This document shows, one piece after another, positions 1-5,720 of a DNA stretch of 5,792 nucleotides (position 1 is the first letter of the stretch; each line of letters starts with the position of its first letter). The translations under genes and the position numbers were made by a program. The DNA is taken from assembly GCA_031255115.1 (NCBI GenBank), contig JAIRTD010000030.1, positions 1 through 5,792 on the forward strand. The letters are read 5' to 3'. This DNA is from Spirochaetaceae bacterium. GTDB lineage: Bacteria > Spirochaetota > Spirochaetia > Treponematales > Breznakiellaceae. The notes under the pieces were generated by a model that was given only the letters and a program-made list of their open reading frames with translations, was not told where the DNA came from and made no database searches.

Positions 1-410
1 ACTGTTCGTTCCGGGCCAGGGCGCGGGACGCGGTGCTGGTGTCAATGGAAAACGAGACCCCTTCCAATAATCCGTTTCTTTTTTTGAACAGCGTCTTTAC
101 CGTTGAAAGTTCCTTTGTGGCCAAGGCTCTTGAGGTGCGGGGATTTTTTCCTTCCGTATCGGGATGCGCCTTTGTCTATGTGGGAAACGGGAGGAATTCC
201 GAAATTTTTTCTCTGGTATCGGAGTCGTCCCGCCAACTGCGTCTCCCCGCGCCGGGTTTTATAGGGGGCAATAGCTTTAGTTCCTTCCGCTATATCATGG
301 GCAGGGAATATCCTCTGGACCGCTTGCAGGATTTTAACCGTATCTTTGCCCCTCAGGGCAGGAACAATGTTATCGCGGCCCCGGAGAGCGATGCCGGATT
401 GAGGCCTTAG
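1..410 (+). CDS. C-terminal part of an unrecognised protein (5'-truncated by window edge)
   Basis: The reading frame beginning at base 3 is open from the left edge to a TAG at 408-410, giving 135 residues. Translation reads straight through before the first GTG and ATG codons (33 and 45), so those are probably internal and the gene begins outside the window. I do not recognise the family. The fragment looks like a folded globular domain: a hydrophobic strand (AFVYVGN), a glycine/serine/phenylalanine-rich stretch (GGNSFSSFRYIMG) and a polar tail, with no membrane helix and no cysteine motif. It ends 2 bases before the rnhB start, so the two genes are almost certainly co-transcribed and perhaps translationally coupled. 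An antisense frame at 42-521 is also open, but it runs into rnhB and has no recognisable content. Function cannot be assigned from this piece. Confidence 0.7.
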   Translation, partial: CSFRARARDAVLVSMENETPSNNPFLFLNSVFTVESSFVAKALEVRGFFPSVSGCAFVYVGNGRNSEIFSLVSESSRQLRLPAPGFIGGNSFSSFRYIMGREYPLDRLQDFNRIFAPQGRNNVIAAPESDAGLRP

Positions 411-412
411 GC

Positions 413-991
413 ATGCTTGTCGGCCTTGATGAGGCGGGCAGAGGGCCCCTTGCCGGTCCCGTCTGCGCGGCCGCGGTGATTCTGGGTCCTGACTTTCCTG
501 TTGCAATTCTCGACGACTCAAAAAAACTCAGCGCGCAAAAACGGGACGCCGCAATGACGCTGATCTACGGCAAGGCCCTTGCCTGGGGCATTGGCTGGGC
601 CTCCGCTGCGGAAATAGATGCGCATAACATACTGAAGGCAAGCCTTCTGGCAATGAAGCGGGCCTATGAGGACATGGCGGGACGCCGGACAAAAAACAGC
701 GCCGAGGGCCTTGAGGCGGTCATTGACGGCCTCTATGTTCCTGAAATCCCCATACCTTCCCGGGCGGTAGTCAGGGCCGACGCCAAGTACCCCGAAGTTA
801 TGGCGGCATCGATACTGGCAAAGACCGCCAGGGACCGCATGATGGCGCGTTATGCCTGGATATACCCCGAATACGGCTATGAAAAACACAAGGGTTATCC
901 CACCAGGGAACACTGCGCCCTCGTTATGCGCTATGGCCCTTCGCCCATACAGCGGCTGAGTTTTACGGTAAAAGAGCCCGCCGCCAAATGA
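413..991 (+). CDS. rnhB: Ribonuclease HII
   Basis: This enzyme cuts the RNA strand of RNA-DNA hybrids and nicks at single ribonucleotides left in DNA, in the cytoplasm; it is a metal-dependent type 2 RNase H. The 192-residue protein has the usual RNase HII length. It opens with the signature DEAGRGPLAGPV (residues 6-17) and continues with DDSKKLS (34-40). It also has a third acidic residue in VIDG (D105), a fourth in ADAKYPEVMAASILAKTARD (D123), and the family's C-terminal YEKHKGYPTREH (156-167). The catalytic set D6, E7, D105, D123 is therefore complete. The ATG at 413 is preceded by GAGG at 401-404 with 8 bases of spacing, which lies inside the end of the upstream gene. Starting here leaves almost nothing before the first strand, as is common for this family. 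The 2-base gap implies an operon with the upstream gene. Confidence 0.97.
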   Translation: MLVGLDEAGRGPLAGPVCAAAVILGPDFPVAILDDSKKLSAQKRDAAMTLIYGKALAWGIGWASAAEIDAHNILKASLLAMKRAYEDMAGRRTKNSAEGLEAVIDGLYVPEIPIPSRAVVRADAKYPEVMAASILAKTARDRMMARYAWIYPEYGYEKHKGYPTREHCALVMRYGPSPIQRLSFTVKEPAAK

Positions 992-1002
992 ACAGGCGGA
1001 GC

Positions 1003-1065
1003 CGCGGGGAATTAAACCCTCGCCACGAATAAACCCCCGCCACGAATGAAGAAGCGCGGGGAATT
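1003..1065. repeat. 17-bp tandem repeat bracketed by 11-bp direct repeats
   Basis: Two adjacent 17-mers, AAACCCTCGCCACGAAT (1014-1030) and AAACCCCCGCCACGAAT (1031-1047), differ at one base. They are bracketed by identical copies of CGCGGGGAATT at 1003-1013 and 1055-1065. The block fills most of the gap between the convergent rnhB and PUR-protein genes. It looks like a local duplication; part of it also forms the candidate terminator stem listed separately. Confidence 0.75.
1028..1061 (-). terminator. Possible terminator of the phosphomutase-PUR operon
   Basis: Read on the minus strand, CCCCGC (1061-1056) pairs perfectly with GCGGGG (1040-1035) across a 15-base loop and is followed by GTTTATT (1034-1028). 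It lies about 23 bases beyond the stop codon of the PUR-domain gene. The stem is GC-rich but only 6 bp long, the loop is large and the T-tract is broken, so this is a weak candidate. Confidence 0.3.
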
Positions 1066-1083
1066 GGCCGGGTTATTGGGATC

Positions 1084-1530
1084 TTAATCCCTTTCCTGGC
1101 GCTTGACCGCCCGGACCGCGCGGGGTTTACGGGGCTTGGAGTCCTGGCGGCTTTCCTTTGGGGCTTTTTTGACCAGCCTGGTTTTGCCGGGCCCTCTTTG
1201 GCCGTTTGGGGTTCCGCTCCCCGCGGCGACAGTCTCTCCGCCTTCTTTTTCGTTTTGGGCGTCGCGGCTTTGCCGGGCAACAGCGCCCCGCTTTTTTTCC
1301 CGCACGGCCTTTTCCAGCACCCGCAGCGCGCTGTCAAAGCCTTTGAGAAAATCCCCGAGGTCGTCGGCAAAGAGTATGACCGACTGGCGGTCAAAGCCTC
1401 CGGTGTCGCGGTTCTTGCTTTCCACAATATTGAGGTAAAGATCGCCAAGGCGGTTTTCCTTGACATTAAAAAAATAGGTTCTGTTCTGCAGATTGACCTT
1501 GGTCGAAAAAATTTCTCCCCGTACTCCCAT
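1084..1530 (-). CDS. PUR-domain DNA/RNA-binding protein (BpuR-like, DUF3276 type)
   Basis: This is a small nucleic-acid-binding protein of 148 residues. The first ~75 residues form a bacterial PUR domain. The stretch RTYFFNVKENRLGD (17-30) followed by LNIVESK (33-39) is, from memory, the conserved core shared by spirochete and Bacteroidetes homologues, including BpuR of Borrelia, which binds DNA and RNA and affects gene expression. Residues 76-148 are a low-complexity tail rich in K, R, G, P and Q, with no hydrophobic core and a strongly basic last 35 residues. It is probably disordered and may add nonspecific DNA or RNA contacts. The ATG at 1530 is chosen over an upstream in-frame start at 1599, because AGGAAG sits just before it and the extension would lie wholly within the end of the phosphomutase gene. 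It follows that gene by 14 bases, so the two are an operon. The regulatory target is unknown here. Confidence 0.88.
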   Translation of the reverse strand: MGVRGEIFSTKVNLQNRTYFFNVKENRLGDLYLNIVESKNRDTGGFDRQSVILFADDLGDFLKGFDSALRVLEKAVREKKRGAVARQSRDAQNEKEGGETVAAGSGTPNGQRGPGKTRLVKKAPKESRQDSKPRKPRAVRAVKRQERD

Positions 1531-1534
1531 GATA

Positions 1535-1540
1535 CTTCCT
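1535..1540 (-). promoter_or_regulatory. Ribosome binding site deciding the PUR-protein start
   Basis: The minus strand reads AGGAAG at 1540-1535, with four bases (TATC) before the ATG at 1530. It lies in the 14-base gap after the phosphomutase stop codon. This is the reason for rejecting the longer frame that starts at 1599. Confidence 0.7.
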
Positions 1541-1544
1541 TTGT

Positions 1545-3518
1545 TTAGCGCGGTCCTGGTTTGCCTGCACAGGCAAGGCTTACCAGGCGGCGCTGCCATT
1601 CTATAAGTTCCCGCTCAAGCCTCGGGTCTGAGCCTTCCGCGTCGGCCATGACCCGGAAAACCGGTTCAGTTGCCGAGCCGCGCATCCAGAAAGAAGCGAT
1701 AATACGCCCGCTTTCATGTATAAAATGAATTTTTAAGCCTCCGCCGCCCGCTTCGGCAAAAGAGCTGAGCCCCCGTTTTTCGCTGCTTCCTATAAAAGCC
1801 GAGGCTTCCCAGCCGGTAATCCCCCAGCGTTCCCTGAGACGTTCTTTTCTGTCTTCCCATTCCAAAAGGAAAATTTCCTGATAGTGTTTTTTAAGTTCGG
1901 CGGGGTCGCCGCTCTGTACGGCAAGCTGGGCCTCGGGCGTGTAAATACCGGTGGTGGTAAAGGCGGGGAGAGAGGCGATAATATCGGCGAGGGTAAAAGC
2001 TTCGCGGTATATTTCGGTCTGGTCGGACAGGTCGCACCATATTTCATACAGGCCCTGCCTGTCCTTAACGCTTCTCAGGGTGAGGATTTTTACCAGGGCC
2101 ATGATGGTAGAAAGGGGGTCCCGTACCGCCTGGGGATGGATAATGCTGCCCCCGGCGGAACCTTCTCCAAGTACGCGGACCAGATAGCCCTTTTCCCTGA
2201 GCCTGCGGGCAAGACCCACCACATTGGCCTCGCCGGTTTCGCAGCGGAACACCGGAATATCAAAGGCCGCGGCTATGCGGTCTATTCTGAGGGAAGTAGG
2301 GCCGTTAACCGCTATGGCGGCCCTGGTAAGGGTATTGCCTTTGTTGTCGTATTTCAGGGCCCCGCTCCAGACAAGAAAGGCAAGCTCCGACACACAGGTC
2401 AGGGCAAAAACTTCCTGGGCTTCCAGGGCGCGGGCCTTTTTTAGGTTTTCGTCCCAAAAAACTATATTCCCCCGGTCGCCGTCGCAGTCAGGCACATAGC
2501 CCATCACAAACGAGGGGTCTTCGGCGTGCTTTGCTTCCAGGGCCAGGGCGCAGGGCGTAAGGGATTCTCCCTCAGGTACGATACGGTGGGCTATGCAGCC
2601 GGGCTCTTCGTTGATACAGGCAAAGCGGAGGCCGGGGCCGCAGAGAAAGTTCCGGTCTATGCTTACGGTCCGCGCGGAACCGTTAAAATCGGCGAGTATG
2701 CCCAGGGGGTTTTGGGCGAGGCTGCGCCGTATAATGGAAAAGGCGTCCTCCTCCGGAACGCCGGACGGCTTGTCCGAAGCGCCGCTTTCCGCCGGGACTT
2801 CCGCGCCCGCCCCGGACGCCATAGCGGGCCCGCGGGCTATTTCTTCGGCAAAGGCCCTATAGGCCGCGAGGGCTTCTTTTTTATAAAGCGGGACATCGGC
2901 ATAGCACTTGGCAAGCAGACCGGTATCGGCGTTCCGCACCGCCTGTGCCGCTTCGTCTATGGCCTCTGTTATGCGCAGCTTGAATGTTTCGATTAACGAA
3001 GCCGACTCCGCGCCTTCAAGTACGCCTCCGTCACAAAGGCCGAATTTAAAGCCGTTATGGCCAATGGGGTTGTGGCTCGCCGAAATATAGACAAAGCCCT
3101 GGGCCTTCGCTTCCATGCTTCGGGCATAGGCCATGATTTCAGGCGCGGCGGCGATAAAAATATGGATGAGAAAACAGCCTGAATGAATAAAAACACGGCT
3201 CATAATATCGGCTATGGCGGGCCCTGTCGGCCTTGTGTCCATGCCCAGAATAAGCGCGGGGCGGGAGAGGCCGCTTTTCTTTTTTAGATAATCGGCAAAC
3301 ACTCCGGCCGCTCCGGCGGCGATGACTTCGTGGCTTGCGCTCAGGCTTCCTTCCCGGCTTTCTCCGTCCGGGGCAAAAACGGTTCTCCAGCCGGAAGGGG
3401 ACAGTATGAGCGGCCTCAGGGCCTGTTCCAGGTCTTCGGGCCGGGGTAAAGTTTTGAGGGGAATATGCTCCGGGTCCCCGATTATCAACTTTGTACCGGG
3501 AAAGGTGATTGCCGCCAT
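1545..3518 (-). CDS. Phosphoglucomutase/phosphomannomutase family protein (alpha-D-phosphohexomutase)
   Basis: This is a cytosolic enzyme expected to move phosphate between C1 and C6 of a hexose through a phosphoserine, feeding glycolysis or envelope sugar synthesis. The exact sugar cannot be read from sequence. All four family landmarks are visible in 657 residues: an N-terminal WRTVF with ILGMDTRPTG; the catalytic phosphoserine loop YISASHNP (Ser148); the metal loop DCDGDRG (Asp344, 346, 348); a sugar-recognition loop GEGSAGGS (451-458); and the C-terminal phosphate-binding loop RGSATEP (613-619). Departures from the common forms are GEGSAGG in place of GEESGG, and SAT in place of SGT. The protein is longer than the usual 450-580 residues. 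Part of the excess is an Ala/Gly/Ser/Pro-rich insert around residues 227-258. The ATG at 3518 follows AGAGGAG with 5 bases of spacing; an in-frame ATG at 3569 lacks such a site. It is the first gene of a leftward operon with the PUR protein. Confidence 0.93.
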   Translation of the reverse strand: MAAITFPGTKLIIGDPEHIPLKTLPRPEDLEQALRPLILSPSGWRTVFAPDGESREGSLSASHEVIAAGAAGVFADYLKKKSGLSRPALILGMDTRPTGPAIADIMSRVFIHSGCFLIHIFIAAAPEIMAYARSMEAKAQGFVYISASHNPIGHNGFKFGLCDGGVLEGAESASLIETFKLRITEAIDEAAQAVRNADTGLLAKCYADVPLYKKEALAAYRAFAEEIARGPAMASGAGAEVPAESGASDKPSGVPEEDAFSIIRRSLAQNPLGILADFNGSARTVSIDRNFLCGPGLRFACINEEPGCIAHRIVPEGESLTPCALALEAKHAEDPSFVMGYVPDCDGDRGNIVFWDENLKKARALEAQEVFALTCVSELAFLVWSGALKYDNKGNTLTRAAIAVNGPTSLRIDRIAAAFDIPVFRCETGEANVVGLARRLREKGYLVRVLGEGSAGGSIIHPQAVRDPLSTIMALVKILTLRSVKDRQGLYEIWCDLSDQTEIYREAFTLADIIASLPAFTTTGIYTPEAQLAVQSGDPAELKKHYQEIFLLEWEDRKERLRERWGITGWEASAFIGSSEKRGLSSFAEAGGGGLKIHFIHESGRIIASFWMRGSATEPVFRVMADAEGSDPRLERELIEWQRRLVSLACAGKPGPR

Positions 3519-3523
3519 CAAAA

Positions 3524-3530
3524 CTCCTCT
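3524..3530 (-). promoter_or_regulatory. Ribosome binding site deciding the phosphomutase start
   Basis: The minus strand reads AGAGGAG at 3530-3524, five bases before the ATG at 3518. This near-consensus site supports the 657-residue form over a 674-residue form starting at 3569, whose extra N-terminus (MSLHRSSWMFFFYRGVL) has no family counterpart that I recognise. Confidence 0.8.
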
Positions 3531-3584
3531 ATAAAAAAAGAACATCCAGGAACTTCGGTGCAGAGACAAAAGTCAAGAAAGCCC

Positions 3585-3613
3585 AGTATACTCTATTTAT
3601 GAACCGAATACAA
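3585..3613 (-). promoter_or_regulatory. Candidate promoter for the phosphomutase-PUR operon
   Basis: On the minus strand, TTGTAT (3613-3608) is separated by 17 bases from TATACT (3590-3585), giving a transcript with a leader of about 60 bases before the ATG at 3518. The -10 box matches the sigma-70 consensus at five of six positions, while the -35 box matches only at TTG. A nearer TTGACT at about 3575-3570 has no good -10 partner at normal spacing. Confidence 0.35.
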
Positions 3614-3700
3614 CAACGCGGCTTCCAGGTGAAGGCGGCATAAAAACGCGGGCAATTTTACCTTTACCGGGCTATAAAGCTACCGCGCAAGGGATTGGAG

Positions 3701-3789
3701 GGGCGCGAAGCGTTCTTTGCGTGGAACGCAAAGAATGGAGCGAAGCGGAACCCCGGAAAGCCCGGTTTTTGGCGCGAAGCGCCAAAAAT
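3701..3789. repeat. GCGAAGCG intergenic repeat block with two perfect hairpins
   Basis: The octamer GCGAAGCG occurs three times, at 3705-3712, 3740-3747 and 3774-3781, at steps of 35 and 34 bases. Between the first two copies, TTCTTTGCGT (3713-3722) and ACGCAAAGAA (3726-3735) form a perfect 10-bp inverted repeat with a 3-base loop. The third copy is the heart of another one, TTTTTGGCGC (3766-3775) and GCGCCAAAAA (3779-3788), with a GAA loop. Similar short segments, CAATTTTACC (3653-3662) and CAATTTACC (3795-3803), lie on either side. No reading frame here is convincing. The block has the character of a dispersed palindromic repeat family, but copy number elsewhere cannot be seen from this window. 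Confidence 0.7.
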
Positions 3790-3840
3790 GCGCCCAATTT
3801 ACCTAAGCCGTCTTTCTAAATGCAAAAGCGTTGCGGCGTC

Positions 3841-3870
3841 TTGCCTTAATTCTTATTAAAGTAGTATACT
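3841..3870 (+). promoter_or_regulatory. Candidate promoter for nifS-nifU
   Basis: TTGCCT (3841-3846) and TATACT (3865-3870) are 18 bases apart and resemble sigma-70 -35 and -10 boxes, with four and five matches respectively. Transcription would start near 3877, leaving a leader of roughly 40 bases with GAGG at 3907-3910, eight bases before the ATG. A 19-bp palindrome covers the -10 box. Confidence 0.5.
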
Positions 3871-3874
3871 TTAA
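3856..3874. promoter_or_regulatory. Operator-like palindrome over the nifS -10 box
   Basis: TTAAAGTA (3856-3863) and TACTTTAA (3867-3874) are exact reverse complements separated by GTA, a 19-bp site covering the -10 box TATACT. Size, symmetry and position fit a dimeric repressor site. The regulator is unknown: an Rrf2/IscR-type Fe-S sensor is a reasonable guess for this operon, but the site does not match the IscR consensus that I know, and no regulator gene lies in the window. Confidence 0.5.
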
Positions 3875-3918
3875 GCAGGAACATACTGTTTGGTACTAGG
3901 TAACATGAGGTACTATTT

Positions 3919-5124
3919 ATGGGAGAAAAAAGAGTTTATTTGGATTATAACGCCACGACCCCCCTCAGACCTGAGGTGCGGGAGGCAATAATAGAAGATC
4001 TTGCTGTTTTCGGTAATGCTTCGAGTATGCACGGCGCGGGGCGTCTGGCCCATAACCGGGTGGAGGAAGCCAGGGAGGCTGTGGAAGCCCTTATCGGGGC
4101 GCAGGCCGGAACCATAACCTTTACTTCAGGCGGTTCAGAATCGAATAATACGGTTTTTGAGACCATGCGCGTCCTCGGTTCAGGGCCTGACGGCAGGGTG
4201 CTCGAATCAGGGCGCACGGGTATTATTACCACGGCGATTGAACATCCCTGCGTGTTGAATTCGGCGGCTTACCTTAAATCCCTGGGCTTCCCCGTTCATT
4301 TTCTTCGCGTCGATGAATACGGCAGGATTGCTATGGATGAACTTAAATCCGTATTAAGCGAAAAAACCCTCCTCGTATCGGTGATGACGGCCAATAACGA
4401 AACAGGCACGATTCAGGATATTAAAGAAATAGCCGCCCTGGCAAAGGCTCAGGGCGCCTTTGTACACAGCGACGGGGTTCAGTCTACCGGCAAGATTCCG
4501 GTTAATGTAGAAGATCTGGGGGTGGATTATTTTACCGTTTCCGCCCACAAGATTTACGGCCCCAAAGGTATCGGGGGGCTGTATATACGGAAGAAGGCCC
4601 CGGTCTTTCCGCTTATCCACGGCGGACACCAGGAGGACGGCAGGCGCGCGGGAACGTATAACAACACCGGCATACTTGGTTTTGGCAAGGCCGCCGAACT
4701 TGCCCTGCGGGATCTTACGGCCTATAAGGACCATGTAGAGCCATTACGGGACAGGCTCCGGGAAGGGTTCCTTAAAACGATTCCCAATATCAAGATCAAC
4801 GGCCACCTCGCTTATACGGTTCCCAATACCCTCAATGTTTCTTTTCCCGGCGCGGAAGGTGAATCCATTCTGCTTTCCCTGGATATGAAGGGCATTGAGG
4901 TTTCTACGGGTTCGGCCTGCGCCTCAGGCAGCCTTGAGCCTTCCCATGTGCTTTTGGCCATGGGGGTGGGGCCTGAGCTTGCCCACGGTTCAATACGTTT
5001 TAGCCTTGGCTGGGAAAACACGGCCGGGGATATCGATTATACCATAGAGGCCGCCGCGCCCATCATAGCCAGACTCAGGGCCATGTCCTCAGTCAGCGTT
5101 GAACAGGAGAGAAGTCATGCCTGA
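3919..5124 (+). CDS. nifS: Cysteine desulfurase (NifS/IscS class I)
   Basis: This PLP enzyme removes sulfur from cysteine, forming alanine and a persulfide on its own cysteine that is passed to the NifU scaffold. The 401 residues match the usual family length. Visible landmarks: LDYNATTP (8-15); the PLP-phosphate loop TSGGSESNN (69-77); His109 of EHP, which stacks on PLP; ANNETG (158-163); Asp185 in SDGVQS; and the Schiff-base lysine in SAHKIYGPKG (Lys211). These are followed by RAGT (243-246), the catalytic cysteine in STGSACASGS (Cys334) and the substrate-binding arginine in SIRFSLG (Arg360). The residues after Cys334 form the long mobile loop of class I enzymes. The ATG at 3919 follows GAGG with 8 bases of spacing. 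The stop overlaps the nifU start, so both are made from one message. NifS is preferred to IscS because its partner is NifU-like and no iscR, iscA, hscA or hscB lies nearby. Confidence 0.96.
   Translation: MGEKRVYLDYNATTPLRPEVREAIIEDLAVFGNASSMHGAGRLAHNRVEEAREAVEALIGAQAGTITFTSGGSESNNTVFETMRVLGSGPDGRVLESGRTGIITTAIEHPCVLNSAAYLKSLGFPVHFLRVDEYGRIAMDELKSVLSEKTLLVSVMTANNETGTIQDIKEIAALAKAQGAFVHSDGVQSTGKIPVNVEDLGVDYFTVSAHKIYGPKGIGGLYIRKKAPVFPLIHGGHQEDGRRAGTYNNTGILGFGKAAELALRDLTAYKDHVEPLRDRLREGFLKTIPNIKINGHLAYTVPNTLNVSFPGAEGESILLSLDMKGIEVSTGSACASGSLEPSHVLLAMGVGPELAHGSIRFSLGWENTAGDIDYTIEAAAPIIARLRAMSSVSVEQERSHA
5105..5109 (+). promoter_or_regulatory. Ribosome binding site deciding the nifU start
   Basis: AGGAG lies inside the end of nifS, 7 bases before the ATG at 5117. 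It favours that start over an in-frame TTG at 5099, which would add only MNRREV and has no comparable site. The position within nifS points to translational coupling. Confidence 0.8.
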
Positions 5125-5707
5125 TTGGCTTTATTCAGATACGGTTAAAGATCATTTTACCAATCCCCGCAATGTATTGCTGGAAGAAGAATCGAGTTTT
5201 CCCGCCGATGCCAGGGGCGAGACCGGGAATATCAAATGCGGCGACAAAATGCTGATGCTGCTTCGCATCAAGGATGATGTAATCACCGATGTGCGCTGGA
5301 AAACCTACGGCTGCGCCAGCGCCATAGCTTCTACAAGCATGCTCTCGGAACTGATCAAGGGCATGAACATCAGGGACGCCTACCAGATAAAACCCGATGA
5401 CCTGGTGAAAAAACTGGGCGGGCTTCCCAGTTACAAGATCCACTGCTCGGTCCTGGGCGACAAGGCCCTCCGCGAAGCCATTGACGACTACCTTGCCAGG
5501 ACAGGAAGGGCCGGACTCTTAAAGGTTCCCGCACAGATCATCTGTAATTGTCTTGGCATTACCGACAAGGATATTGAAGAAGCGTTCCACAACGGCGCCC
5601 GTACCTGGGAAGAACTCCAACAGGCCACCAAGATAGGAACGGTCTGCGGCAGCTGCAAGGGCAAGGCCCTGGAACTGCTTCACGAGTTTGGCCATATTTA
5701 CGGATAA
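5117..5707 (+). CDS. nifU: NifU-like Fe-S scaffold: IscU domain plus BFD-type [2Fe-2S] domain
   Basis: This protein is the platform on which sulfur from NifS and iron are assembled into clusters for delivery to client proteins. In 196 residues, positions ~4-128 form an IscU domain with its three ligand cysteines: Cys41 in KCGDKM (with the conserved Asp43), Cys66 in YGCASAIAS, and Cys110 in KIHCSVLG. After a short linker, residues ~138-190 form a BFD-like ferredoxin domain with CNC (Cys143, Cys145) and CGSC (Cys177, Cys180), the permanent [2Fe-2S] site known from Azotobacter NifU. The third, C-terminal Nfu domain of full NifU (about 300 residues) is absent. The protein ends cleanly at HEFGHIYG and no Nfu-like sequence follows in any frame, so this looks like a natural short form, not a frameshift. 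It overlaps nifS by 8 bases (5117-5124) and is clearly co-transcribed with it. Confidence 0.95.
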   Translation: MPDWLYSDTVKDHFTNPRNVLLEEESSFPADARGETGNIKCGDKMLMLLRIKDDVITDVRWKTYGCASAIASTSMLSELIKGMNIRDAYQIKPDDLVKKLGGLPSYKIHCSVLGDKALREAIDDYLARTGRAGLLKVPAQIICNCLGITDKDIEEAFHNGARTWEELQQATKIGTVCGSCKGKALELLHEFGHIYG

Positions 5708-5720
5708 GCCTTAGGTTCCT

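Noticed and set aside
42..521. Minus-strand open frame of 159 codons across the upstream gene and the start of rnhB
   Set aside because: It is antisense to rnhB's conserved DEAG region, and its arginine/glutamine-rich content looks like a shadow frame.
963..1466. Long minus-strand open frame of 167 codons
   Set aside because: It overlaps most of the PUR-domain gene in another frame, has low-complexity composition and no family motif. The PUR frame has a clear domain and ribosome binding site.
1531..1599. Longer N-terminus for the PUR-domain protein
   Set aside because: The extra 23 residues are encoded inside the phosphomutase end and do not resemble the family. A good ribosome binding site directly precedes the ATG at 1530.
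1884..2444. Plus-strand open frame of 186 codons opposite the phosphomutase
   Set aside because: It lies wholly antisense to a gene with all its catalytic motifs. The composition is what a GC-rich antisense frame gives, and no motif or ribosome binding site supports it. The same applies to the other plus-strand frames between 1950 and 3534.
3766..3788. Perfect hairpin read as an intrinsic terminator
   Set aside because: On both strands the stem is preceded by T's and followed by A's, the wrong order for a terminator. It also lies upstream of both divergent genes, with no transcript known to end there.
3701..3789. A CRISPR array
   Set aside because: The repeated unit is only 8 bases, occurs three times, and the intervening sequences are themselves palindromic. 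There are no cas genes.
3919..5707. Part of a nitrogenase (nif) gene cluster or a full ISC operon
   Set aside because: Only nifS and nifU are present. The left neighbours are a sugar mutase and a PUR protein, and there is no nifHDK, iscR, iscA, hscBA or fdx. A general Fe-S assembly role is more likely.
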